64,000 bases of DNA from Hyphomicrobiales bacterium. Lineage in GTDB: Bacteria > Pseudomonadota > Alphaproteobacteria > Rhizobiales > Rhizobiaceae. Shown here piece by piece: positions 42,466-50,467 of this stretch (within the stretch, counting starts at the first letter, position 1; every line of letters starts with the position of its first letter). Position numbers and translations under genes: made by a program. The stretch spans positions 186,001 to 250,000 of the forward strand of contig UCGV01000012.1 in NCBI GenBank assembly GCA_900471925.1, read 5' to 3'. The notes under the pieces were generated by a model. That model worked only from the letters and a program-made list of their open reading frames with translations, searched no databases and was not told the origin of the DNA.

Positions 42466-42888
42466 TCAGATGCCTCCCATCCGGATCGTGGCGAAACGGC
42501 GGATCACATGGTCCGGAAGTGGAAAGGAATAGAGGTTCCAGATCGGCAGATTGGACGCATCATAAGTGGCGGTGACGGTGAACTGGTTGGCATTGGCCGG
42601 ATCGGTGGTGACCTGAACCTGCAGCTTGGAACGGTCGAGCAGCGGATGCTCGATCGTCGACCTGTTGATGAAATCATCGACGAGCTTGGTGCGTTCCTGC
42701 GTCGTCAGGCCGGCAACGGCCGTTCGGGCAGCATCCGCCGTCAATTGCTGGACAGCGTGGGCGGCGCTGAGATAAATGCCATAGGCAATCATCGAGAGAA
42801 CGATGAGCAGAAAAATCGGCGCGACGATAGCGAATTCGATAGCGGCTGCACCGCTGGTGGCACGATAGAATCGACGAAACAGTCCCAT
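42466..42888 (-). CDS. TadE-like pseudopilin
   Basis: A 140-residue TadE-family protein. The N-terminus SGAAAIEFAIVAPIFLLIVLSMIAYGIYLS is the classic TadE prepilin-like helix with the Glu (AAIEFAI) used by TadV-type prepilin peptidases. The rest is a small periplasmic domain (LDRSKLQVQVTTDPANANQFTVTATYD). First gene of the TadE-TadG pair; GAGG lies upstream of the start. The upstream 290 bases hold no other gene. Confidence 0.85.
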   Translation of the reverse strand: MGLFRRFYRATSGAAAIEFAIVAPIFLLIVLSMIAYGIYLSAAHAVQQLTADAARTAVAGLTTQERTKLVDDFINRSTIEHPLLDRSKLQVQVTTDPANANQFTVTATYDASNLPIWNLYSFPLPDHVIRRFATIRMGGI

Positions 42889-43180
42889 TTTTCACCTCGC
42901 TAGCTGCCGCCTGATCTACGATCGGCAGTTGCGATAATAAATGAGCATTTGTTAATTTTGATTTATCTAATAAACGCAACAGGTGTATTTATGAGAGACA
43001 AAAGCCCGCAGCTAAAGCATTGATATGCGACAGGAAAGATTTTCATAACCTGATCCGCAACCGAAGGTTTTCCGCGCTATTGAAACCATCAGTTTTGCTG
43101 AGACTATGGATCAGCCGTTTGGATTTGACCTGACGGCGGAGCGCCATCACCTTGCCTCCCGATCAAACAGGGGGAAAGCG

Positions 43181-43570
43181 ATGGATGCACATCATCAAGG
43201 CGGCTGCCTGTGCGGCGCCGTGCGGTTTACGGCCAGCGAAAAGCCCGATGTCGTGGTCGGCTGCCATTGCTCGCAATGCCGGCGGCAGACGGGGCTCTAT
43301 TATGCCTCGGCCGACGTGGCGGCGTCGGCCGTCACCATCACGGGTGAGGAGAGCGTTCGCTGGTATCAATCGAGCGAAAAGGTGCGGCGCGGTTTCTGCT
43401 CGCATTGCGGTTCGGCACTCTTCTGGCAGCGGATCGGCGGGCAGAAGATTTCCATCATGGCCGGCGCCTTCGATCAACCGAGCGGGCTCGTCTTCGGCTA
43501 TCACATCTTCTGCGCCGACAAGGGGGATTTCTACGAGATCTCCGGGGGGCTGCCGCAACACCCGCAATGA
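43181..43570 (+). CDS. GFA-family zinc protein
   Basis: A 129-residue member of the glutathione-dependent formaldehyde-activating enzyme/CENP-V family. Zinc ligands are visible in GGCLCGAVRF, VGCHCSQCRRQTG and GFCSHCGSALFWQ. ATG 43181 follows AGGGGGAAAG; the longer frame from 43106 has no site. The family name is historical and most members have no proven formaldehyde activity. Convergent with the metallo-beta-lactamase gene. Confidence 0.88.
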   Translation: MDAHHQGGCLCGAVRFTASEKPDVVVGCHCSQCRRQTGLYYASADVAASAVTITGEESVRWYQSSEKVRRGFCSHCGSALFWQRIGGQKISIMAGAFDQPSGLVFGYHIFCADKGDFYEISGGLPQHPQ

Positions 43571-43573
43571 GGC

Positions 43574-44515
43574 CTAGTCCTTTACAAAGGTGTAGGCACC
43601 ATCCTTGGGCTCGGCATAACCGAAGCCGGGATAGGACCAGTGGTAGCCAAGCAGCCTGATCTTCTCGGACGCGGCGCGATCGAGCAGCATGCGGCGATTT
43701 TTCAGTGCGAGTTCCGGATCGGTATCGAAGCCGAAATGCCAGGCGGGGTGTTCGAAGAAGATCACGTCATTGGTGCAGGCATCGCCGGTGATCAGAAGAT
43801 TGCCGTCGCCGGCCAGTTCCAGGGAGATATGGCCGGGCGTGTGGCCAGCCGTTTCCACCACCTGCATTCCGGGCAGGATTTCCTGTCCCGGCTTGACGAG
43901 AATGAGCCGGTCCTTCACCGCGAAAAGATCGCGCTGCGCGCCGCGGGCGAAGCCGTGCAGCGCTGCCGGCATATGGGCCTCATAGTCCTTGTCGGTCCAG
44001 AAATTCCATTCGGTCGCGCTGACGACATAGTCGGCATTCGGATAGAGCAGCTTGCCATCATCAGTGGTCGTGGCGCCGGAGTGATCGGGATGGGCGTGGG
44101 TGAAGATCACCTTGGTGATCGCCTCCGGCTCGATGCCAAGCGTCTTGAGATTAGCGGCAAGCTTGCCGGCGCTCGGCTGGAAACGCGTGCCGGAACCGTT
44201 ATCAACAAGGATCAGGTCGTTGCCGTGGCGGATGAGCGGGATATTGGCCTGAACCGGCGCGCCCGCAGCATCGCCGCCGAGGCGGGCGAGGATCGGCTGG
44301 CGTTCTTCCGGCGTCGCATCCGGCAGCAGCACTGCGGCGGGCAGGGTGATGAAGCCGTCGCTGACGACGGTGATATCGAAGGCGCCATGGGTGAAGCGAT
44401 GAAACTCCGCCGCATAGGTGCCGCGCGGCAGAGCAAGGGCGGCCGCGCCGGCAAGGGCGCCGACCAAAAACTCGCGGCGGGTGGCCTGCAGGCCAAGATC
44501 ATCCGGGATGCTCAT
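43574..44515 (-). CDS. Tat-exported metallo-beta-lactamase fold hydrolase
   Basis: A 313-residue MBL-fold enzyme. ATG 44515 follows GGAGGAG; a twin-arginine signal (TRREFLVGALAGAAALALP) directs it to the periplasm. Zinc ligands are in VIFTHAHPDHSGA, ETAGHTPGHISLELA and LITGDACTNDVIF, with a final LGYHWSYPG His. The order of motifs is that of the lactonase/AttM-type and related MBL hydrolases, so lactone hydrolysis (including quorum-signal lactones) is one possibility among many. Confidence 0.85.
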   Translation of the reverse strand: MSIPDDLGLQATRREFLVGALAGAAALALPRGTYAAEFHRFTHGAFDITVVSDGFITLPAAVLLPDATPEERQPILARLGGDAAGAPVQANIPLIRHGNDLILVDNGSGTRFQPSAGKLAANLKTLGIEPEAITKVIFTHAHPDHSGATTTDDGKLLYPNADYVVSATEWNFWTDKDYEAHMPAALHGFARGAQRDLFAVKDRLILVKPGQEILPGMQVVETAGHTPGHISLELAGDGNLLITGDACTNDVIFFEHPAWHFGFDTDPELALKNRRMLLDRAASEKIRLLGYHWSYPGFGYAEPKDGAYTFVKD

Positions 44516-44636
44516 CTGCTCGTCTCCTCCTGGGATATCACCATAGGGAGACAATAGCAGAGAAACGGCAGGATTTCTCCTATAAAATTCAATATTATCA
44601 ATGATTTACATTGATTTTCAGATCTTTACGGCGAAA

Positions 44637-45341
44637 TCAGGAGACAAGGCCCGACAGCCATTCCCTGACAACGGCGCGACCGGCCTCCTTCAGTGGCGGC
44701 CCGAACTTTGCCGCGTCGGCGCGCAGCGCGGCAATATTGATCTTGGCGCCAGCCAGTTCCGCCGAGTGGCCGACCAGCCAGCGTTCGAAACGCTGATCGC
44801 ATTCGACTTCCGGGTGGAACTGGAAGGCCAGCACATGGCGGCCGATCGTATAGGCCTGCTGATCGACAAGGTCAGATGTGGCGAGATTGATGGCGCCTTC
44901 CGGCAGATCATAGGTATCGCCGTGCCAGTGCAGAACGGCGACATTGCCGAGATGGCGGAGCGCGCTCTCCATGCCAAGGGAAGTGAGGGTGATCTGCTTG
45001 AAGCCTATCTCCTTTACGCCTGACGAGAAGACGCGGCCACCGGAGGCGGCGGCAATGAGCTGGGCACCGAGGCAGACGCCGAGAATGGGCTTTTGCGCCT
45101 GGAGCCGTGCGGCGATGAAGGCTTTTTCGGCAGCGAGGAAGGGATAGATTTCATCCTCGTAGACACCAATAGGACCGCCGAGCACGACGAGCAGGTCCGG
45201 TTCGAGTGGATCGGCCTGAAGGAAATCGGCGTCACCGACGGTGGAATAGGTGATCGCATAGCCGGCTTGCTCCAGCACCTCGCCGAAGGTTCCGAGATCC
45301 TCGAAATGAACGTGTCTGAGAACGAGGGCCCTTGCCGTCAT
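44637..45341 (-). CDS. Class I glutamine amidotransferase-like protein
   Basis: A 234-residue GATase1-fold protein. The triad is complete: nucleophile Cys in ILGVCLGAQLIA, and His-Glu in LAFQFHPEVECD. The oxyanion region VVLGGPIGVYEDEIYPFL precedes it. No synthetase domain is attached. Members of this group act as GMP synthase-like amidotransferases or as gamma-glutamyl hydrolases; here the partner is unknown. Confidence 0.82.
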   Translation of the reverse strand: MTARALVLRHVHFEDLGTFGEVLEQAGYAITYSTVGDADFLQADPLEPDLLVVLGGPIGVYEDEIYPFLAAEKAFIAARLQAQKPILGVCLGAQLIAAASGGRVFSSGVKEIGFKQITLTSLGMESALRHLGNVAVLHWHGDTYDLPEGAINLATSDLVDQQAYTIGRHVLAFQFHPEVECDQRFERWLVGHSAELAGAKINIAALRADAAKFGPPLKEAGRAVVREWLSGLVS

Positions 45342-45485
45342 GATGCGCTTTTCTCCCGTGGTTGCGTGGCGGCGATCTTACTTGCGGAGTGTTTGGTGAC
45401 AACAGGATATCGGGGTGGAGGACGTCCATCACAAGGCCGCGTGACGATGCTGCCGCTGATGATGAAGTTCGCAAACATCCCCTCC

Positions 45486-45588
45486 GTCATGCTCGGGCTT
45501 GTCCCGAGCATCTGCCGCCGGTGGATACCAGACGCCGCGGGAGTGGAAGATACGCAGCAGATCCTCGGCACAAGGCCGAGGATGACGT
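45486..45588. repeat. RIME-like palindromic element 2
   Basis: GTCATGCTCGGGcttgtCCCGAGCATCTGC at the left end and CAGATCCTCGGcacaaggCCGAGGATGACG at the right end, joined by about 45 bases. Same family and length as element 1 at 21930-22019, in the same orientation class. Confidence 0.75.
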
Positions 45589-45620
45589 CGCATTTGGAGG
45601 GACGTCTCGTGAAGCAAACA

Positions 45621-45647
45621 AAAAGGCGCGCCGCAAGGGCGCGCCTT
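45621..45647. terminator. Terminator of the alpha/beta hydrolase gene
   Basis: AGGCGCGCC pairs with GGCGCGCCT around a 5-base loop; on the minus strand it is followed by TTTTTG. It lies 20 bases after the hydrolase stop codon. Confidence 0.85.
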
Positions 45648-45667
45648 CCATTGTCCCGGGAGGAAAA

Positions 45668-46654
45668 TCAGGCCTGGATGAAGGCCAGAAGATCCGGGTT
45701 GATGACCTCGGGATGCGTGGTGCACATGCCGTGCGGGAAGCCGGCATACGTCTTCAGCGTGCCGTGCTTCAAGAGCTTGGCGGAAAGCGGCGCGGAGTCG
45801 GCATAGGGCACGATCTGGTCGTCATCGCCATGCATGACGAGGACGGGAACCGTGATCTTCTGCAGGTCTTCGGTGAAGTCGGTTTCCGAGAAGGCCTTGA
45901 TGCAATCGTAATGGGCCTTGGCGCCGCCCATCATGCCCTGGCGCCACCAGTTTTCGATCACGCCCTGGCTGACCTTGGCGCCCGGACGGTTGAAGCCGTA
46001 GAACGGGCCGGTCGGTATATCGAGGAAGAACTGGGCGCGGTTGGCGACGAGTGCTGCACGGAAGCCATCGAAAACTTCGAGCGGCAGGCCGCCGGGGTTC
46101 TTGTCGGACTTGAGCATGACCGGCGGCACGGCGCCGATGATGACGGCCTTGGCGACACGGCCCGGCTTGGCGCGGGCGACATAGTGGACGACTTCGCCGC
46201 CGCCGGTGGAATGGCCGATATGGACGGCATTCTTGAGGTCCAGATGGTCGGTCAGGGCGGCAACGTCGGCCGCATAGGTGTCCATCTCGTTGCCTTCCCA
46301 GGTCTGGGTGGAGCGGCCATGGCCACGGCGGTCATGGGCGATGACGCGGAAGCCCTTTTCGAGGAAGAACATCATCTGCGCGTCCCAATCGTCTGCGCTG
46401 AGCGGCCAGCCGTGATGGAAGACGATCGGCTGGGCGTCCTTCTTGCCCCAATCCTTGTAGAAGATTTCGGTTCCGTCGTGGGTCTTGATGAAAGGCATGG
46501 TCTGGCTCCTGGGGTCTAGAATTATAGTGGTTCTGGCAAAGGTGGTTTTCGGCAGGGCGATGGCCGCAATCGCGGCGCCGCCTGCCAGAAGAACGTCCCG
46601 CCTGTTGGCATCGGCCGTCAGTGCAATGCTGCGTTCATTCTCAGATGTGGGCAT
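45668..46654 (-). CDS. Alpha/beta hydrolase (non-heme haloperoxidase/arylesterase type) with Tat signal
   Basis: A 328-residue hydrolase. Oxyanion hole VFHHGWPLSADDW, nucleophile elbow HIGHSTGGGEVVHY (Ser), acid in LVMHGDDDQIVPY and His in FPHGMCTTHPE are those of cofactor-free haloperoxidase/arylesterase proteins. From ATG 46654 (GGAGG upstream) it has a twin-arginine leader (NRRDVLLAGGAAIAAIALP). An internal in-frame ATG 46498 (MPFIKTHDG), where most homologues begin, has AGGAG seven bases upstream, so exported and cytoplasmic forms may both be made. The 29-bp box lies 69 bases upstream of the first start. Confidence 0.88.
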   Translation of the reverse strand: MPTSENERSIALTADANRRDVLLAGGAAIAAIALPKTTFARTTIILDPRSQTMPFIKTHDGTEIFYKDWGKKDAQPIVFHHGWPLSADDWDAQMMFFLEKGFRVIAHDRRGHGRSTQTWEGNEMDTYAADVAALTDHLDLKNAVHIGHSTGGGEVVHYVARAKPGRVAKAVIIGAVPPVMLKSDKNPGGLPLEVFDGFRAALVANRAQFFLDIPTGPFYGFNRPGAKVSQGVIENWWRQGMMGGAKAHYDCIKAFSETDFTEDLQKITVPVLVMHGDDDQIVPYADSAPLSAKLLKHGTLKTYAGFPHGMCTTHPEVINPDLLAFIQA

Positions 46655-46723
46655 GATTGCCTCCTTGCAGGCTTCTCCGCGCCTCTTCGACGAGGACAAA
46701 CTGACTCACTTGCTGCGACGACG

Positions 46724-46752
46724 CGAGTTAACCGTCGTAAATTGATGCAAAG
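46724..46752 (-). promoter_or_regulatory. 29-bp regulatory box upstream of the alpha/beta hydrolase
   Basis: Read toward the gene the box is CTTTGCATCAATTTAC followed by GACGGTTAACTCG. It matches the box at 50208-50236 in 24 of 29 positions, with all five differences being transitions. Both boxes point at their downstream gene. Half-sites CTTTRCATC / ATTTACRAC are spaced about ten bases apart. Confidence 0.6.
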
Positions 46753-46835
46753 CAAAAATGACGCAATGCGCCAAAAGACGTAATAAGCTTACGAAGACAA
46801 TATGTTATCCGCAAATATTTCCTTTAGAGCCCCGA

Positions 46836-47630
46836 TCATTTCAGATTGCGCCAGATGGCAGGTCTGTTCACGCTGAAAGCCTCGGCTTCGGCTTTCCAAT
46901 GATCGAAATGGCCGCCCTCGCGGAGCCTGCCCGCCGCGTCCCGGCCGACCATTCTTTCAACCGCCGTCTCGTTGCCCATGTGCTCCAGCACTTCGCCGAC
47001 CATTTCGAGCAGGCCGGCATGGTCGTTGGTGCCATAGACCGAGCAGAGCAGTTTCAGCCGACTGCTGCCATCGGCGAGGTCGCGGACCGATGCTTCGGCC
47101 AGGTCTTTTGCGGAGAAAGACAGAGGCGCGAACCAATAGGCGAGGTAGGCGAGGTCCCGCAGATGCGGGCCCGGGCCTGCGAGGTCGAAATCGATGATCG
47201 CGGCCGGCAGACCATCGCGGAAGATCATGTTGTAGGGCGCAAAATCATTGTGGCAGATCACGTCATTGCGTTCGGCGTCAGGGTAGGTGTAGGCCCAGTT
47301 GCCGTCGGCGGCGAAATCAAGGCTTCGGGTCGCATCGTGCAATTTCCGCAGCATCGTGGCTGCCCGCACGAGGGCAGTCGTGTCTCGCCACATCGTCTCC
47401 GGTATTTCGGCCGTGCCCGGCACGAAGGAGAGGATTTCGCGCCCGACGTCATCGATCCCGAGGAAGCGCGGTGCGTAGGCAAAGCCGCGTCGTTCTAGCT
47501 GCAGCAGCAGCCCATGCACATTCCGGCTGTTCCGGCTCGTCGCCCGGCGCACCGTGTCACCGATCCTGACGACATCGGCATTGATATTGCCGCCGGCGAG
47601 CGGCGTTTCGTCATCGTCAATCGGCATCAT
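46836..47630 (-). CDS. Aminoglycoside phosphotransferase-family kinase
   Basis: A protein of 264 residues (ATG 47630; ATG 47627 is equally possible, both after AGGGGG). The catalytic motif is VICHNDFAPYNMIFRDG and the metal-binding motif AAIIDFDLAGPGPHLRDLAYLAYW, the Brenner-type pattern of APH/choline kinase folds. An N-terminal nucleotide-binding lobe shows ADVVRIGDTVRRATSRNS and LLLQLERRGFAYAPRFLG. Most chromosomal members do not give antibiotic resistance and phosphorylate unknown small molecules. The MFS gene ends upstream by about 60 bases on the same strand. Confidence 0.85.
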   Translation of the reverse strand: MMPIDDDETPLAGGNINADVVRIGDTVRRATSRNSRNVHGLLLQLERRGFAYAPRFLGIDDVGREILSFVPGTAEIPETMWRDTTALVRAATMLRKLHDATRSLDFAADGNWAYTYPDAERNDVICHNDFAPYNMIFRDGLPAAIIDFDLAGPGPHLRDLAYLAYWFAPLSFSAKDLAEASVRDLADGSSRLKLLCSVYGTNDHAGLLEMVGEVLEHMGNETAVERMVGRDAAGRLREGGHFDHWKAEAEAFSVNRPAIWRNLK

Positions 47631-47688
47631 GATCCCCCTGACACCAGATAGCCGATATCGGCAGGTTTGCCCATGAGCCGGTGCCGGA

Positions 47689-48924
47689 TCAGGTTGGGTT
47701 GGCGCCTGCTGCCGGACGACGATCGAATCCGCGGAAACTGCCATGGCCCAGCGGCGCGAGCGTGACGACCAGATAGGCAAGGCCGGTGACGAACAGGGCG
47801 GCCGAGATGCCCCAGGCATCGATCAGCGCCCCGCCCACAAGGCCGCCGAAGGGCAGCAGCGCCCAGCAGAATGCCGCGTTCAGCGATGTGACGCGGCCGA
47901 TCAATGGCTTCGGCGTGCGCTCGAAGAGCACTGCCGAGAGGATCGGATTGAGGAAACCGGAGGCGAAGCCGCCGATGGCGAGCGTGGCGAAAATCAGGGC
48001 GAGCGGCAAATCCAGCGCAAAGACAAGGAAGCGCGGAAAACCGGTCAGCAGGAAAGCGACTGTATAGACGAGGAGGCGGGGCATGCGCTCGCCGATGAGG
48101 GCGGCGATCGCCGCCCCGATGACGGATGCACCTGAGAAGACGGCGAACAGGGTTCCGAGCAGGATTGGCCCACGGCCTGAATCCTGCGTCCAGACCGGCA
48201 CGAGAACGGCAAAGAATGCCTGATCGAGCAGGTTGGTCGCCGCCACCATCAGCACGATGGCGACCAGCACCGCATCGCGGCGCAGGAAACGCCATCCCTC
48301 CGCCAGTTCGTGTCCGTACGCGGCAATGCCTGACGTTTCGGCCTTCGGCGCACGCGGCAGCGCGGGAATGCCGGCCGCGACAGCCATGGCGGCGGCAGCG
48401 AAGGTGAAGGCGTTGACGGCAAGCGCCTGGCTCGGCCCGATCAGGGCGATCAACGCGCCGGCGCCGGCAGCACCCACTGTCGATGCCAGGCGCTCGATGG
48501 CGCCGACAGTGCCGGTGACGCGCTCCAGCGGCACGGCGGCAAGCTCGGCGACCTCAGGCACCATTGATTGCTTGGCGGCGTCCGATGGGCCGCGCAGCAC
48601 GCCCATGACGAAGACGATCGGCAACAGGAGCGGCATGGTGAGCATGTCGAGGAGATGTAGCAGCGGCACGAGGCCGACCGTGATCACCGAGGCGCTGTCG
48701 CAGATGATGGCAATGCGCTTAGGACCGACGCGGTCGATCAGCGGACCGCCGAGCGCCTTGGCGACGACATAGGGCAGCATTTCCATCATGGCGACGAGGC
48801 CGGTCAGCATGGCGCTGCCCGTCGTGCTCAGCACCAGCCAGGGAATGGCGATGCCGGAGAGCCGCGTGCCAGAAATGGAAAGCGTTTCGGCGATGGCGAG
48901 CGCGATGAAGGGGCGGCGGCTCAC
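47689..48924 (-). CDS. MFS transporter, probable drug/siderophore exporter type
   Basis: A 411-residue major facilitator protein with twelve hydrophobic segments. GGPLIDRVGPKRIAI is the loop 2-3 signature and LIGRVTSLNAAF lies near helix 11. The N-terminal domain sequence resembles the EntS/MFS_3 exporter subgroup. The GTG start at 48924 overlaps the stop of the ArsR-family regulator gene by 4 bases, so expression is coupled and the regulator probably controls the transporter. Confidence 0.85.
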   Translation of the reverse strand: MSRRPFIALAIAETLSISGTRLSGIAIPWLVLSTTGSAMLTGLVAMMEMLPYVVAKALGGPLIDRVGPKRIAIICDSASVITVGLVPLLHLLDMLTMPLLLPIVFVMGVLRGPSDAAKQSMVPEVAELAAVPLERVTGTVGAIERLASTVGAAGAGALIALIGPSQALAVNAFTFAAAAMAVAAGIPALPRAPKAETSGIAAYGHELAEGWRFLRRDAVLVAIVLMVAATNLLDQAFFAVLVPVWTQDSGRGPILLGTLFAVFSGASVIGAAIAALIGERMPRLLVYTVAFLLTGFPRFLVFALDLPLALIFATLAIGGFASGFLNPILSAVLFERTPKPLIGRVTSLNAAFCWALLPFGGLVGGALIDAWGISAALFVTGLAYLVVTLAPLGHGSFRGFDRRPAAGANPT

Positions 48925-49559
48925 GGCTCGCTCTCTTCCTCACCATACGGCAGGCGGCCCGGATAGGGGAAGGCGTGCAGCATAACCGTGAAGGGCACGG
49001 TGTCCGCCGGCAGGGGCTGGCCCAGCGGTGGCGCTTCGCTCATCACCTCCATCAGGATGTCGTTCAGCCGCTTTGTGAGCGCCTCGGCCTGCTCGGCCGT
49101 CAGCGGAATGACGATGTCGCTTGCGGTGCTTGCCTTGCGCCATTCGAGCGGCAGCTCGGCATATTCCTCGGCCGCCTTCTGCATCTGGCCGACCTGCTGG
49201 GAGAGGATTGCCTGCGCGAAGGCAACGTCCATGTCGAAAGCCTCGCCTTCGGTTTCGGCCGGCCGTACGGAGGTAATTTCATGGGATGCCTTCCACCAGC
49301 GGTCTCGGCGGGAGGGACCAGGCGCGTCCTCGATGAAGCCATATTGGGCGAGCTGGCGCAGGTGATAGCTCGTGGCGCCGCTGTTGAGGCCAAGGCGTGC
49401 CGCAAGCTGGGTTGCCGTAGCGGGACCATCGATACGCAACATGCCGAGCATGCGCAGGCGCACGGGATGGGCGAGCGCCTTCAGCGCAGTGACATCAGGC
49501 ACGACCTGGCTGACGTTGCGGGAAGGCGATGACGCAGGTGGAGGGACCGGTGCTTTCAT
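48921..49559 (-). CDS. ArsR-family (HTH_20) regulator
   Basis: A 212-residue regulator with an N-terminal winged helix: LKALAHPVRLRMLGMLRIDGPATATQLAARLGLNSGATSYHLRQLAQYGFIED. The metal-binding cysteines of ArsR are absent. The C-terminal 110 residues form a helical region with a possible coiled coil (ILSQQVGQMQKAAEEYAEL, LTAEQAEALTKRLNDILMEV) that could bind a ligand. Directly coupled to the MFS exporter gene. Confidence 0.88.
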   Translation of the reverse strand: MKAPVPPPASSPSRNVSQVVPDVTALKALAHPVRLRMLGMLRIDGPATATQLAARLGLNSGATSYHLRQLAQYGFIEDAPGPSRRDRWWKASHEITSVRPAETEGEAFDMDVAFAQAILSQQVGQMQKAAEEYAELPLEWRKASTASDIVIPLTAEQAEALTKRLNDILMEVMSEAPPLGQPLPADTVPFTVMLHAFPYPGRLPYGEEESEP

Positions 49560-49624
49560 GCCTACAACCTATGACCACAAATGAGTCTTTGCAAACATTT
49601 CTTTGCAAATAAGCTATGAGGCCA

Positions 49625-50158
49625 TCACTCCACGATTGTCACAGTCTTGCGCCGCTCCAGCACGACCTTGAGCAGCGCATGGGCGGAAAGCAGCGGGGAG
49701 GTTTCGCTATCGCCGAGGATCAGGAGGCCAGCGGCAGCACCTTCAGGGCTCACATCGAGATGCCGACCGGGGATGACGGCGACCGGCTTGCCCGATGTCA
49801 GGAAGGCGCGGATCGTGGCTGCAACGCCATCGGCGGACCAGAGCGAACCGGATAGGCCGATGCAGAAGGCGGCATCGAAATCATCCGTGACGATCTGGTC
49901 GAGGCGCAGCGTATCGGCGAGATCGTCACGGGCGGTGCGGTCCGTCAGGAAACGCTGTGCCGATGGTTCCGGATGGGCGGTCTGGCGCAATTCGCCGCTC
50001 AGATCAGCGAAGCCGCCCGAGGGCGTTGCGAGCACCACCTCGGCGCCCGCATCCCTGAAGAGGTAATAGGCGGGCGCGATCCTGACGATCCTGATCTCGC
50101 CAGTATCTCCATCCGTGGCGAGAACGATCAACAAACGGATGGGTATTGGGCCGTCCAT
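49625..50158 (-). CDS. DJ-1/PfpI-like protein lacking the catalytic cysteine
   Basis: A 177-residue protein with the PfpI/ThiJ fold pattern: LLIVLATDGDTGEIRIVRIAPAYYLFRDAGAEVVLATPSGGFADL, TDDFDAAFCIGLSGSLW, and a nucleophile-elbow region KPVAVIPGRHL. Active members have A-x-C-H-G at that last place; here it is AVIPG, so Cys and His are both missing. FCIGLSGSLW replaces the usual PGGHG loop. ATG 50158 has AGGAG at good spacing; ATG 50164 is two codons earlier. Preceded by the 29-bp box and located downstream of the large regulator gene. Confidence 0.7.
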   Translation of the reverse strand: MDGPIPIRLLIVLATDGDTGEIRIVRIAPAYYLFRDAGAEVVLATPSGGFADLSGELRQTAHPEPSAQRFLTDRTARDDLADTLRLDQIVTDDFDAAFCIGLSGSLWSADGVAATIRAFLTSGKPVAVIPGRHLDVSPEGAAAGLLILGDSETSPLLSAHALLKVVLERRKTVTIVE

Positions 50159-50207
50159 GCGCATGCTCCTCTTGGACGGCAATGATGCACTGGCCGCGGG
50201 AGGCGGA

Positions 50208-50236
50208 CGAGTTGATCGTTGTAAATCGATGTAAAG
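50208..50236 (-). promoter_or_regulatory. 29-bp regulatory box upstream of the DJ-1-like gene
   Basis: Read toward the gene the box is CTTTACATCGATTTAC followed by AACGATCAACTCG. It begins 49 bases before ATG 50158. See the matching box at 46724-46752. Confidence 0.6.
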
Positions 50237-50240
50237 GGGT

Positions 50241-50392
50241 CCGCGAGTTGCTTCGGGCTCGCGGATGACGTTTGCCGCAGCAGATCCTCGGGACAGGCCC
50301 GAGGATGACGCCTGGGGGAATGGAGTGCTCACCAATAGCCCTGAGCCGCCTGCCTATCTTCCGTCATCCTCGGGCCTGTCTCGAGGATCTGC
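50241..50392. repeat. RIME-like palindromes (one element plus a half-element)
   Basis: CCGCGAG...CTCGCGGATGACG and GATCCTCGGGacaggCCCGAGGATGACG form one element (50241-50310). A separate single palindrome GTCATCCTCGGGcctgtcTCGAGGATCTG lies at 50362-50392. The family is the same as at 21930 and 45486. Confidence 0.7.
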
Positions 50393-50467
50393 CACGTCTG
50401 CTGATGCATGAAACGAGTGACGGAGTTGCATCCTTGGCACAAAGACGCTGCGGAAACTGGGAAGACG

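Noticed and set aside
42674..42979. Minus-strand frame of 101 codons over the TadE start
   Set aside because: Overlaps tadE in another frame; TadE has the convincing prepilin-like N-terminus.
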